64,000 nucleotides of DNA from Thauera butanivorans NBRC 103042 (lineage in GTDB: Bacteria; Pseudomonadota; Gammaproteobacteria; Burkholderiales; Rhodocyclaceae). Positions 42,085 through 51,968 of the stretch are shown one piece after another. Within the stretch, counting starts at the first letter, position 1, and the number at the start of each line of letters is the position of its first letter. The notes under the pieces were generated by a model. The model worked only from the letters and a program-made list of their open reading frames with translations, made no database searches and had not been told where the DNA came from. Made by a program: the position numbers and the translations under genes. Location of the stretch: positions 1 to 64,000 of the forward strand of contig NZ_BCUG01000037.1 of the NCBI RefSeq assembly GCF_001591165.1, in the 5' to 3' direction.

Positions 42085-44463
42085 ATGAGAGTGCTTGCCG
42101 TGTCCTTCGCTGGAGGTGTCGTGCTGCTGCAGGGGCAGGCGCAGTTGCCCGATATCGCGATGATCGGCCTGGCTGCGGCAGTCTTCGCGTCGTTGTGGGT
42201 AATCGGCAGGCATTTCATTGGCAGCAAGGCCGGAGAAGTGGGCCGAGCACGTGCCGTGTGGGGCTTTGTGCGTGGTTCTGCAGCGATCGGGCTCGCCTTC
42301 GTGCTGGGTTTCGGCTGGGCGGCGCTGCGTGCGGACTGGCGGCTGGCGGACGAATTGCGCGGCGATCTCGAAGGCGTCGATATCGAACTGACGGGATATG
42401 TCGCCGATCTGCCGCAAGCACTGGATGAAGGCGTACGCTTCCGCTTCGAGCCGGATGCGGCGGTCGAAGGCGTGCCCGGCAAGCTGCTGCTGTCGTGGTA
42501 CAGGCCGCGCGGCAGCACCGAGGCGCCGCCGGCGGTGAAGCCGGGAGAACGCTGGCGCTTCACCGTGCGGCTCAAGCGTCCCCACGGCTTTCACAATCCC
42601 GGTGGTTTCGACTACGAAGCCTGGCTGCTGGAGCGCGAACTGCGTGCGACCGGTTACGTGCGCAGTGGTGCCCGGCGCCTGGAGGCAGTAGATATCAGGG
42701 CGATGGACGCGGTGCACCGGCTGCGCGATGCCGTGCGCGAGCGATTCACCGCCGTACTCGGCGATGCGCCCCATGGCGGCATCCTGGTGGCGCTGGTGAT
42801 CGGCGACCAGCGCGGCATCCCATCCGAGCAATGGGAAAGCTTCCGCCGCACGGGCCTCAGTCATCTCGTCGCAATATCCGGAATGCACATAACGTTGGTT
42901 GCCACCGTCATGGGTGCGGCGCTTGGCGGCGTGTGGCGCAGACTACCGTGGTTGGTGCTGCGCTGCCCGGTGCGCAGGGTGCAGGCGCTGGCGGCGGTGC
43001 TGGCCGGCACCGGCTATGCCTTGCTGGCGGGAATGGGCATTCCGGTGCAGCGTGCGCTGATCATGCTGTTCGTGGTCGCCATCGCAGTGTACCGTGGCCG
43101 TTCCATCCTGCCTTCGCGGGTGCTGGTGCTGGCCTTGCTCGCGGTACTGGTCACCGACCCCTGGGCCTGCCTGTCGGCGGGTTTCTGGCTGTCCTTCGGC
43201 GCGGTGGCGGCGATCGGCTTCGTGCTGGGCGGGCGGCAGCACGGCGCGATCGGCTGGCGTGCCGCGGTACGTGTCCAGCTCGGCATCAGCCTCGCACTGC
43301 TGCCCTTGCTGGTGCTGCTGTTCCAGGCGCTGCCGCTGCTGTCGCCGGTGGCGAATGCGCTGGCGATTCCGCTGGTGAACTTCGTCATCACGCCGCTCGC
43401 GCTGCTAGCAGCGCTGTTGCCGCTGGATTTCCTGCTGCACTGGGGCCACATGGCGACGGTGCTGCTGATGGTCTGGGTCGAATGGCTGGCCGCGTTCGAG
43501 CCCGGCTACTGGCGCCAGCCCGCGCCGCCGATGTGGCTCGGGATGCTGGCGATGCTTGCGGTGGCCGGGGCGATGCTGCCGCGCGGCACGCCGGGCAGGC
43601 TGGCGGCGCTGGCCGTCCTTGCCGCCTTGCTTGTATGGCCGCCGCCACGTCCCGAGGCCGGCGGCTTCGTCGTGCGGGTGCTGGACGTGGGGCAGGGGCT
43701 GGCGGTGCATGTGCAGACCGCGAGCCATGATCTGTTGTTCGATACCGGTCCGCCTTATGGCGCGCATGCCGATGCCGGCAGCCGGGTCGTGCTGCCTTAT
43801 CTGCAGGCCCTCGGCGTGAGAAGTCTCGACGGCGTGGTGCTGTCGCACGACGACAGCGACCACGTCGGCGGCGCGCGCAGCATAGCCGGGGCACTGGACG
43901 TGGAGCGCTGGTGGTCGTCCGGGGAGGCGGCGGCGATTGCCGGTGATGTGGCAATGGTCACCCCGTGTGTGTCGGGGATGCGCTGGAACTGGGACGGTGT
44001 GGAGTTCGCCTTCCTGCACCCGGACGGCGAGGCGCCGCGGCCTGCCGGCGGGCGGCACGACAACGACCGCTCCTGCGTGCTGCGCGTGGCCAATCCGGCG
44101 GGTGTGCTGCTGTTGCTGGGCGATGTCGAATCTGCGGGCGAGCAGGCGATGCTGGCGCGCCACGGCGAGGCTGCGCTGGCGGCCGACGTGGTGGTGAGCG
44201 GGCATCACGGCAGCCGCTCGTCCTCGTCCGCCGCGCTGGTGGATGCCACGCTGCCGCAGGCGGTGATCCATTCGGTGGGGCATCGCAACACTTTCGGCCA
44301 TCCGCACCCCCAGGTATGGGCGCGCTGGGCGGCTGCCGGCGCGCGCAACTGGCGCACCGACAGCCAGGGGGCGGTGGAGGCGGTGTTCGCGGCCGACGCC
44401 GATGCGGGAGTGGGCCTGAGGGCACAGCGTCTGCGCGAGCCGCGCTACTGGCACGGCCGATGA
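42085..44463 (+). CDS. comEC: competence channel protein ComEC/Rec2
   Basis: A 792-residue DNA-uptake channel. The N-terminal DUF4131 region is followed by the Competence domain (LSHLVAISGMHITLVATVMG; SILPSRVLVLALLAVLVTDP) and a C-terminal metallo-beta-lactamase-like domain (RVLDVGQGLAVHVQ; LSHDDSDHVGGA; VVSGHHGSRSSSS). The His/Asp pattern is partly kept. The start at 42085 gives a family-like MRVLAVSFAGGVVLLQ; the frame is open back to a TTG at 42037. It implies capacity for natural transformation if pilus genes are present. Confidence 0.92.
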   Translation: MRVLAVSFAGGVVLLQGQAQLPDIAMIGLAAAVFASLWVIGRHFIGSKAGEVGRARAVWGFVRGSAAIGLAFVLGFGWAALRADWRLADELRGDLEGVDIELTGYVADLPQALDEGVRFRFEPDAAVEGVPGKLLLSWYRPRGSTEAPPAVKPGERWRFTVRLKRPHGFHNPGGFDYEAWLLERELRATGYVRSGARRLEAVDIRAMDAVHRLRDAVRERFTAVLGDAPHGGILVALVIGDQRGIPSEQWESFRRTGLSHLVAISGMHITLVATVMGAALGGVWRRLPWLVLRCPVRRVQALAAVLAGTGYALLAGMGIPVQRALIMLFVVAIAVYRGRSILPSRVLVLALLAVLVTDPWACLSAGFWLSFGAVAAIGFVLGGRQHGAIGWRAAVRVQLGISLALLPLLVLLFQALPLLSPVANALAIPLVNFVITPLALLAALLPLDFLLHWGHMATVLLMVWVEWLAAFEPGYWRQPAPPMWLGMLAMLAVAGAMLPRGTPGRLAALAVLAALLVWPPPRPEAGGFVVRVLDVGQGLAVHVQTASHDLLFDTGPPYGAHADAGSRVVLPYLQALGVRSLDGVVLSHDDSDHVGGARSIAGALDVERWWSSGEAAAIAGDVAMVTPCVSGMRWNWDGVEFAFLHPDGEAPRPAGGRHDNDRSCVLRVANPAGVLLLLGDVESAGEQAMLARHGEAALAADVVVSGHHGSRSSSSAALVDATLPQAVIHSVGHRNTFGHPHPQVWARWAAAGARNWRTDSQGAVEAVFAADADAGVGLRAQRLREPRYWHGR

Positions 44464-44516
44464 TCCCGCGGCACGATGCTAGACTGCCCCGGAAGCGACT
44501 ATCCGAGGAGCCCATC

Positions 44517-45440
44517 ATGTCCCTGTTCTCCGAACTCAGCCGCGCATTCGAAGCGCCGACCCCGCCGCGCCGCCCGAAACATGGCGTGCGCGAGCGCCGC
44601 GTGCAATGCATCGGCCCGCACGGGCTGCATCGCATGGCCTATACCGAATGGGGCGACGTAGACAATCCGCGCGTGCTGGTCTGCGTCCATGGGCTGACGC
44701 GCAACGGACGCGACTTCGACGACCTGGCGCAGGCGCTGGCGGACGATTTCCGCGTCGTCTGCCCCGACGTGGTCGGACGCGGGCGCAGCGACTGGCTGGG
44801 CGTGAAGGAGGACTACGGCTTCCCGCTCTACGTGTCGGACATGATCGCGCTGATCGCACGCCTGAACGTCGAGCAGGTCGATTGGGTCGGCACTTCGATG
44901 GGCGGCATCATCGGCATGCTGGTCGCCAGCCTGCCGCACTCGCCGATCCGGCGGCTGGTGCTGAACGACGTCGGCCCGCTGATCACCGCGGTGTCGCTGC
45001 AGCGCATCGGCCCTTATGTCGGCACGGCACCGCGCTTCGCCACGATGGAAGAGGCGGAAGCCTGGATCCGCGAGGTCAGCACGCCGTTCGGGCCGCTGAC
45101 CGACGAGCAGTGGCGCCATCTGACCAATTACTCGGTGCGCCCGGTCGGGGGGCCGGATGGCGGCTTCGTCATGATCTACGATCCGGCGATCGGCGAGGTC
45201 TTCCGCGCCACGCCGGCGACCGAGGACATCGACATGTGGCCGGTGTACGAGCGCATCGGCTGCCCGACGCTGGCCCTGCGCGGCGCCGAATCCGACCTGC
45301 TGGAACGATCGACGCTGGAAGCGATGGCACAGCGGGGACCGTGCGCGAAGATCGTCGAGTTCGAAGGCGTGGGCCATGCGCCGATGCTGATGGATCCGGA
45401 ACAGATCCGCGTCGTCGGCGACTTCCTGAAATCGAGCTGA
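44517..45440 (+). CDS. alpha/beta-hydrolase
   Basis: A 307-residue hydrolase. VCVHGLTRNGRDFDDLAQAL is the oxyanion loop, VGTSMGGIIGMLVASLPHSP the nucleophile elbow with Ser, LRGAESDLLE the Asp and EGVGHAPML the His. GAGGAGCCC precedes the ATG. The substrate cannot be told. Confidence 0.92.
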   Translation: MSLFSELSRAFEAPTPPRRPKHGVRERRVQCIGPHGLHRMAYTEWGDVDNPRVLVCVHGLTRNGRDFDDLAQALADDFRVVCPDVVGRGRSDWLGVKEDYGFPLYVSDMIALIARLNVEQVDWVGTSMGGIIGMLVASLPHSPIRRLVLNDVGPLITAVSLQRIGPYVGTAPRFATMEEAEAWIREVSTPFGPLTDEQWRHLTNYSVRPVGGPDGGFVMIYDPAIGEVFRATPATEDIDMWPVYERIGCPTLALRGAESDLLERSTLEAMAQRGPCAKIVEFEGVGHAPMLMDPEQIRVVGDFLKSS

Positions 45441-45482
45441 CGGCGGCTTTGGGTGCGCTCCGCCGCGCCCGGCCGCCGTGCC

Positions 45483-46445
45483 TTACCAGCCGGGGTTCAG
45501 GCGCTTCGCTTCGGCGATCTCGGCGCGGATCGTGCGATAGTGCTCGAAGCGGCGCGGCGCGATGCGGCCGCCGGCCAGCGCTTCGAGCAGGGCGCAGCCC
45601 GGTTCGGCTTCGTGCCGGCAGTCGCGGAAGCGGCATTGGCCCAGCAGCGGACGAAACTCGATGAAGCTCTCGGCCAGTTCATCGGCGCTCACGTGAGCGA
45701 GGCCGAACACCTGCAGGCCGGGGCTGTCGATGAGCCAGCCTGCACCTTCTTCCGATTCTGCTTCGTCGATGGGCGGCGCGCTCAGGGGGTACAAGCGGGC
45801 GAAAGTGGTGGTGTGCTTGCCCGAATCCAGCGCCTCGGATATTTCGCGGGTGGCAGCCTGGGCGTCCGGGATCAGCGCGTTGGTCAGCGTCGATTTGCCC
45901 ATGCCGGACTGGCCGACGAGGATGGACTGCAGGCCCGCCAGGCGCTCGCGCAGGCCGGCCGCGCCCTGCAGGGCGGAAATTTCGATCACTTCGTAGCCGA
46001 GGGCGCGGAAGGGCGCGAGCTGGGTGCGCGCCGCATCCAGCCTGTCGCCCAGGTCGGCCTTGTTGAGGACGATGATTGGCGTGATGTCCTGGCTTTCCGC
46101 GGCGACGATGCAGCGCGACACCAGCAGATCGGAAAAGCCCGGCTCGGTGGCGACGACGATCAGGATGTGGCTCAGGTTGGCCGCGATCAGCTTCTCGCGG
46201 AAGGCGTCGGAACGCCACAGCAGGTTGCGGCGCGAAACCAGCGAGTCGATGACGCCCTGGCCGTCGCCGCCCGGCGTGATGCGGACGCGGTCGCCGCAGG
46301 CGAAGCTGCTCTTCTTGCCGCGGGTGTAGCATTGCAGCCGGCCCTCGGTGGTGGCGACTTCGTAGTGCCGGCCGAAGGCGGCGACGATGAGGCCGTCGAT
46401 CGTGGCGTCATTGCCCTTCTTGCGCTGCTGTTTTCCGTGGCTCAC
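45483..46445 (-). CDS. rsgA: ribosome small-subunit-dependent GTPase A
   Basis: A 320-residue circularly permuted GTPase that helps mature the 30S subunit. An OB fold comes first, then G4 (NKADL), G1 (GQSGMGKSTL) and G3 (IDSPGLQVF) in permuted order, and a zinc-binding tail with CRFRDCRHEAEPGC. It overlaps the upstream cytochrome gene by four bases. Confidence 0.97.
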   Translation of the reverse strand: MSHGKQQRKKGNDATIDGLIVAAFGRHYEVATTEGRLQCYTRGKKSSFACGDRVRITPGGDGQGVIDSLVSRRNLLWRSDAFREKLIAANLSHILIVVATEPGFSDLLVSRCIVAAESQDITPIIVLNKADLGDRLDAARTQLAPFRALGYEVIEISALQGAAGLRERLAGLQSILVGQSGMGKSTLTNALIPDAQAATREISEALDSGKHTTTFARLYPLSAPPIDEAESEEGAGWLIDSPGLQVFGLAHVSADELAESFIEFRPLLGQCRFRDCRHEAEPGCALLEALAGGRIAPRRFEHYRTIRAEIAEAKRLNPGW

Positions 46446-46783
46446 TTAAACTTGTAGTAGTGCTGGTTGAGGTAGGCGGCGAGGTGCTGCTCGTCCTCGG
46501 GGAAGAGGTCGAGATTGAGCATCGTCGTACAGGTGGTGATCTGCTGGGCCAGCGCGCTGGCGGTGGTGACGCGGCGCTCGAAGCGGGTGTAGATCTCGGC
46601 GCCGTCTTCGCCGCCGAATTGCCTGGCGTGGCATTCGACGCAGTGCTTCGCGTGCATCGCCTTGCCCTCGACGGGGTCGCCGTCGGGGAAGGGGTCTGCG
46701 TTTGCGGACAGCGCTGCGGCAGCCAGCAGGCCAGCCGTGGCGCCTTTCAACGGGGCGATGCGAAGCAGTGATCGGGTGTTCAT
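46442..46783 (-). CDS. small periplasmic c-type cytochrome
   Basis: A 113-residue protein with a signal peptide (residues 1-29, ending SANA) and a single haem site CVECH near 48-52. The haem methionine is probably in TTCTTMLNLDLF. It is co-transcribed between the M48 protease gene and rsgA. It may serve as a small electron carrier. Confidence 0.88.
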   Translation of the reverse strand: MNTRSLLRIAPLKGATAGLLAAAALSANADPFPDGDPVEGKAMHAKHCVECHARQFGGEDGAEIYTRFERRVTTASALAQQITTCTTMLNLDLFPEDEQHLAAYLNQHYYKFK

Positions 46784-46809
46784 TTTTCGTCTCCTCCGGT
46801 TGGGCTGGG

Positions 46810-48078
46810 CTACAGGGATTGCAGGCGGGCGACGCGTATTGCCGCAGGCGGGTGCGAATCGAAGAAGCGCGAATACAGCGGGTCGGGCGTCAGCGTCGAG
46901 GCGTTGTCGCGGTACAGCTTCACCAGCGCGCTGACGAGGTCGGCTGCCCGCGTTTGCTGTGCGGCATAGGCGTCGGCCTCGAACTCGTGCACCCGCGACC
47001 AGTGGCTCATCAGCGGCCCCAGCGGAAAGGTGAACACCGGCAGCGCCAGGAAGAACAGCGCCAGTGCGGTGGCACTGTCGGTCGCCTCGGCGCCGAGGCC
47101 GGCGAAGAACCAGGGCTGCCCGGCCAGCCAGCCGAGCAGGGCGAGCAGGGCGAGGCTGGCGGGGGCGATGATGGCGAAGCGCTTGACGATGTGGCGGTGG
47201 CGGAAATGCCCCAGTTCGTGTGCCAGCACCGCCTCGACTTCATCGGCGTTCAGCTTGTCGAGCAGGGTGTCGAAGAACACGATCCGCTTCGAGGCGCCGA
47301 AGCCGGTGAAATAGGCATTGCCGTGGGCCGAGCGGCGCGAGCCGTCCATGACGAACAGGCCCTGCGACTTGAAGCCGCAGCGCGCCAGCAGGCCTTCGAC
47401 CCGGGCCTTCAGTGCCTCGTCCGCCAGCGGCGTGAAACGGTTGAACAGCGGCGCGATGAAAGTCGGCCACACCAGCATCACGAGCAGGTTGAACACCATC
47501 CAGAAAACCCACACCCACAGCCACCACAGGCTGCCCATCGCCGATGCCAGCCACAGCAGCACGGCCAGCAGCGGCAGGCCGATGACGGCGGCCAGCACCG
47601 CCTCGCGCGCGCTGTCGGCGGCAAACAGCGCCGGCGTCATGCGGTTGAAACCGAAGCGCTTCTCGATGACGAAGGTGCGCAGCAGCACGAAGGGCAGGTC
47701 CACCAGCCAGCCCAGCACGCCCAGCGCGGCGAGCAGGGCGACGCCGTGCGCGATGCCGCCGGGCGCAAGCACGGCCGACCAGGCGTCGTGGATCGCCTGC
47801 AGGCCGCCGCCCAGCGTCAGCAGCAGCACGAAGGCCGCGCTGACGGCGATCTCGGCCATCCTCAGCCGCGTTCGTGCGGTGGTGTAGTCGGCCGCGCGCT
47901 GGTGCGAGCTCAACGGAATGGATTCGGCGAAGGCCGGCGGAACGCTGTCGCGGCAGGCCTGCACGTGGTTGATCTGGCGGCGCATCAGGCCCGTCCTGAC
48001 GGCCAGGCTCAGCAGCAGCAAGGCGACGAAGAGGACGGCAAGGCCGTTGGCGAGGGAAGAAAGGGTATCGGCTTGCAT
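46810..48078 (-). CDS. M48 family membrane metallopeptidase (Ste24-like)
   Basis: A 422-residue protease with six or seven membrane helices. EVEAVLAHELGHFRHRHIVK contains the HExGH zinc site, and HEFEADAYAAQ supplies the third ligand Glu and the conserved Asp. The N-terminal CAAX-protease extension (EKRFGFNRMTPALF) marks the Ste24/CAAX prenyl protease 1 subfamily rather than HtpX. Start MQADTLSSLANGLAVLF. It probably has a role in membrane protein quality control. Confidence 0.93.
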   Translation of the reverse strand: MQADTLSSLANGLAVLFVALLLLSLAVRTGLMRRQINHVQACRDSVPPAFAESIPLSSHQRAADYTTARTRLRMAEIAVSAAFVLLLTLGGGLQAIHDAWSAVLAPGGIAHGVALLAALGVLGWLVDLPFVLLRTFVIEKRFGFNRMTPALFAADSAREAVLAAVIGLPLLAVLLWLASAMGSLWWLWVWVFWMVFNLLVMLVWPTFIAPLFNRFTPLADEALKARVEGLLARCGFKSQGLFVMDGSRRSAHGNAYFTGFGASKRIVFFDTLLDKLNADEVEAVLAHELGHFRHRHIVKRFAIIAPASLALLALLGWLAGQPWFFAGLGAEATDSATALALFFLALPVFTFPLGPLMSHWSRVHEFEADAYAAQQTRAADLVSALVKLYRDNASTLTPDPLYSRFFDSHPPAAIRVARLQSL

Positions 48079-48190
48079 GGGGCGGTCGTCGGTGTGTAAG
48101 GAGGGCGGGGCGGCGGGGTGCAGGCCCGTTCTATGACACAATCGCGCCCTCTAATGTTTCGCATGAACACGACAGGAAGGCGCACGGATT

Positions 48191-48739
48191 ATGGCACAGG
48201 ACCCGAATACGCTGATATGGCTGGACATGGAGATGACCGGCCTCGAACCGGACCGCGATCGCATCATCGAGATCGCCATCGTCCTGACCGACGAAAAGCT
48301 CGAAACCATTGCCGAAGCCCCGGTGATCACCGTGCACCAGCCCGATTCGGTACTGGACGCGATGGACGACTGGAACAAGAACACCCACGGCAAATCCGGC
48401 CTGATCGACCGCGTGCGCGCCTCGACCGTGTCCGAGGCCGAAGCCGAAGCACGCATGCTCGCGTTCCTGAAGGAATGGGTGCCGGCGCGCACCTCGCCGA
48501 TGTGCGGCAACTCGGTATGCCAGGACCGCCGCTTCCTCGCGCGCTGGATGCCGCAGTTCGAGGAATGGTTCCACTACCGCAACCTGGATGTGTCGACGCT
48601 GAAGGAACTGGCCAAGCGCTGGCGGCCGGAAGTGTATGCCGGAGTCAAGAAGGCGGGTGCGCATACCGCGCTGGCCGACATTCAGGAGTCGATCGCGGAA
48701 CTGCGGCATTACCGCGATACTTTCCTGCGGCTGGATTGA
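48191..48739 (+). CDS. orn: oligoribonuclease
   Basis: A 182-residue 3'-5' exonuclease that clears dinucleotides such as pGpG. Exo [21 protein letters not shown] (DEDDh), Exo [22 protein letters not shown] and Exo [14 protein letters not shown] are intact; the [12 protein letters not shown] phrase is typical. pGpG removal ties it to the c-di-GMP pathway also represented here by the GGDEF/EAL protein. Confidence 0.97.
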   Translation: MAQDPNTLIWLDMEMTGLEPDRDRIIEIAIVLTDEKLETIAEAPVITVHQPDSVLDAMDDWNKNTHGKSGLIDRVRASTVSEAEAEARMLAFLKEWVPARTSPMCGNSVCQDRRFLARWMPQFEEWFHYRNLDVSTLKELAKRWRPEVYAGVKKAGAHTALADIQESIAELRHYRDTFLRLD

Positions 48740-48749
48740 AAGTCCGGGC

Positions 48750-48911
48750 GTGAAGCACCGTTTCGGCATCATCGTGGATGGGGGGCGGCGTTTCTGGCGT
48801 CGCCACCGTCGCCTGATCCTGATCCTGATCGCGGTCAGCCTGTTCTTTTCGGTGCTGGGGTACTTCGCCGCACCGGTCGCGCTGCCGGGAATGTGCATGG
48901 TTTATGGGTGA
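48750..48911 (+). CDS. small single-pass membrane protein
   Basis: A 53-residue frame from a GTG ten bases after the orn stop. It has a basic N-terminus (RRFWRRHRR), one hydrophobic helix (LILILIAVSLFFSVLGYFAA) and a short tail. It could be a genuine orn-operon tail gene; no family is recognised and the ribosome site is weak. Confidence 0.4.
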   Translation: MKHRFGIIVDGGRRFWRRHRRLILILIAVSLFFSVLGYFAAPVALPGMCMVYG

Positions 48912-48927
48912 GTGGAGCGATCCGGTC

Positions 48928-50925
48928 ATGTCTCTTGCCTCGTCATCCGGGCCCGTAGCTCCCTGGCCTGAAATTTCTCCGCCGCTGGCGCCGCGCGAGG
49001 AACATGAGATCCGGCAGCTCGGGCGCACGCGCATCGATGCCTATGCCTGGATGAAATTCATCCCGCAGTCCGGCTCGCGCACCTTGGAGCAGTTGCCCCC
49101 GCCGCTGCGCGAACACCTGGAAGCCGAGATGAGCTATGCGCGGGAGGTGCTGCGTCCGCTGGGGCCCGGCATCGAGGAGTTTCGCGCCCGCATGGCGGCC
49201 AGGGCGCCCGAGATCAGCGAACCGCTGCCCAGATCGGACAAAGGCTGGTGCTACAGCTTCAAGCTTCCCGCCGGCCGTTCGCACCGGGTTTTTTCCCGTG
49301 CGGGGCCGGACGGGTAGGAACAGTTTCTCTTCGACGAGGCCGAGCGCGCACGCGGCCACGCTTACTATCGCGCCACCGGTCACCAGCACAGCCCGGACGA
49401 CCGCTACTTCGCCTGGGCGGAGGACGTGGTCGGCGACGATCGCCACCGCATCTGCCTGCTCGACCTGCACAGCGGCATCGTCCGCACCGTGGTGCGGGCC
49501 GATGCGTTCGGCTATGGCGGTTTCACCTTCTCGCCGTCGTCCCGCCATTTGTTCTGGATCTGGCGCGATGCGCACAGCCGCCCGGCGCGCCTGTATCGCT
49601 CGCCCGTAGAGGGCGGCGAGGCGGTGCTGGTGTACGAGGAACACGATCCCGCCATCTTCATGCAGGTGGCCCGCACGGCGGCCGGCGGCTTCGTCGCGCT
49701 GACGCTCGGCGGCCCCGACGTGAGCGAGGTCCGCCTGATCGCCGCCGATGCCGAAACCGCCCCGGCGCGCATCGTGCAGCCGCGCCAGCGCGGCATCCGC
49801 TACGAAGTGGATGAGTGGGGCGACGCGCTGCTGATGCTGACGGACGCCGACGGGGCCATCGACCGCAAGCTGTTGAGCCTCGACCCGACGACCTTCACCG
49901 TCCGGCGCGAACTGGTGCCGCACCGTGCCGGTGTGCCGATCGTCGCCGTTCTGCCCTTCGCCGACGTACTGGTACGGCTCGAACGCGCGGAGGGCCTGCA
50001 TCGCCTGGTGCTGATGCAGGCCGGCGGCCAGGAGGTGACGGTCGCTTTCGACGAACCGGCCTACGCCATCGAACTCGCCCCCGCCCAGCGCTACGAGGCC
50101 CGGCAGGTGCGCATCGTGCACCAGGCGCCGGCCAGCCCGCCGCGCTGGATCGACGTCGGCCTTGCCGATGGGAAATGCACGGTCTTCGGGCAGGAGCGCC
50201 TGAGCGGCTTCGACCCCGCGGCGTACCGGGTGGAGCGCCTGCACGCGCGCGCAGACGATGGGGAAACCATCCCCATCACGGTGCTTTCCCGCCGGGATGC
50301 GGCGGTGGCTGAGCCGCTGCCGCTGCTGCTCACCGGGTATGGCGCCTATGGCATCTCCAGCGAGCCGCGTTTCTCCCTGCCCGCGACCGTGCTGGTCGAT
50401 GCCGGGTTTCGCTATGTCATCGCGCACGTGCGCGGCGGCGCGGAAAAAGGCGGGCGCTGGTATTGGGACGGGTGCCGCATGAACAAGCGCAACTCGATGA
50501 CCGATTTCATCGCCTGCGCGCGGCATCTGCGGGAGATCGGTTATGCCGCGCCGGGCGGGATCGTGGCCCAGGGCGTGTCGGCGGGTGGGCTGCTGGTGTG
50601 CGGCGCCATGAACATGGCGCCGCAACTGTGGGCCGGTGTGATCGCGCAGGTGCCTTTCGTCGACATGCTCAACACCATGAGTGATGCCGACCACCCGCTG
50701 GTGCCGCTGCTGCGTCCGGATTGGGGCGATCCGCTCGCCGATCCCCAGGCTTACGACTACATCGCCGGCATCTCGCCCTATGAGAACGTGCAACCGGCGG
50801 CCTACCCGCCGGTGCTGTGCACCGCCGGCTTGAAGGACGACCGCGTGCCCTACTGGGAGCCGGCGAAACTGGTGGCGAACATCCGCCACCACGCCACGGG
50901 TGGCAACCCGGCCGTGCTGGTGCTG
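48928..50925 (+). pseudogene. S9 prolyl-oligopeptidase-type peptidase, with nonsense codon and 3' truncation
   Basis: The frame starts MSLASSSGPVAPWPEISPPL and matches the oligopeptidase B/prolyl oligopeptidase family. An in-frame TAG at 49315-49317 breaks it after RAGPDG; the same frame continues as EQFLFDEAERARGHAYYR for another 535 codons. The propeller and part of the hydrolase domain remain, including the Ser in GVSAGGLLV and the Asp in GLKDDRVPYWEP. The frame leaves the family after AVLVLN, so the catalytic His region is lost. It meets a truncated MFS gene there. Confidence 0.85.
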
Positions 50926-51336
50926 AATCATCGAGTACACCAGCGGCACCATCGCGAACTCGGTGATGCCTGCTGCCAAGCGCCCGATGAAGAACAGCGG
51001 GAAATTGGGCGCGAGCGCGCTCAGCACCATCATCGCGGTCGATGCCAGGATCAGGCACAGCAGCACCCCCTTGCGCGAGAAACGATCCGCGAAACGCGCC
51101 AGCGGCACGGCCAGCGCACTGCCGACCAGCACGCCTGCCAGCCCCTGCAGCGCGCCCAGGGTGGCATCGCCGACGCCGAAGCTGCTCTGGATGGCGGAGA
51201 GAGAGATGGCCTGCAGGCCCATGTCGCTCATCTGCACGCCGGCAGTGATGCCCAGCAACGCAACCGTGAATAGCGCCTGGATCAAGCAGGCGATGGGGTT
51301 CAGGCAGTTCAGTGTGCGCGGGCTGGCACCGGTCAA
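50926..51336 (-). pseudogene. MFS transporter, N-terminal remnant
   Basis: On the minus strand about 137 residues of a major facilitator transporter remain: LIQALFTVALLGITAGVQMS, SALAVPLARFADRFSRKGVL (the loop 2-3 motif) and RLAAGITEFAMVPLVYSM. That covers about four helices of the usual twelve. The family sequence stops at the point where the S9 peptidase gene stops from the other side. The start is unclear (TTG 51336 or further upstream). Confidence 0.8.
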
Positions 51337-51968
51337 CGGTGAGTGGAACCTGGTGTGTCTGGCGTCGAACCTGCGCCGAATGCATCGATTGGGCTGGGTT
51401 GCGGCCTGATCAGGGCGCGTGGGGAGCCCACAGAAACGCCGCGCGAGTGCATGGGGCGGTATCGAAGTGACCGGCGAGCCACATCAAGCGCATGCCAGAC
51501 CCCGGACGTGGTCATTGACCCCTCGGTTTGGCGGAAATATCGAGTCGAAATCTTCTACCGCCCACGCTCCTAGAGTCGATCGAAGAAGAGGGTGGGGGAA
51601 AGGCTGGTGCGTCCAGTCCTTGGGTTTGTTGCGACGCTGTTCCGCATAGGCTGCGGATTTTATATGTAATCGAGAATTATTTACAAAATCATCGAAAAGT
51701 CTGCCATGCGGACAAGGGGCTGCATCAGCCGGCGTGGCTTGAAGCCCATGAAGTGCAACTCTGGATGCGGCACCCTGGCCGTTCTACAGAGGGAGCGGGT
51801 CAGGGGCTTGAAGCCGAAGGGGCACGCCGGTTTCAAGAAGGCTGATACCGATCAAAGCCGAAGCACGTCATTCACGCCGGCGGACAAGGCCGGCAGCAGC
51901 GACTTTGGAGGCTGGCACCCGGTGGCGCAAGCCTCGAAGCGGCGGAGGGTAGGTGCACGTTTCCCCTC
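51337..51968. other. gene-free stretch beside the deletion scar
   Basis: About 630 bases with no convincing gene. Several short overlapping frames in all phases lack ribosome sites or family phrases, and base composition is uneven with a low-GC patch near 51655-51690. It is most likely decayed DNA left after the same rearrangement that cut the S9 and MFS genes. Confidence 0.5.
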
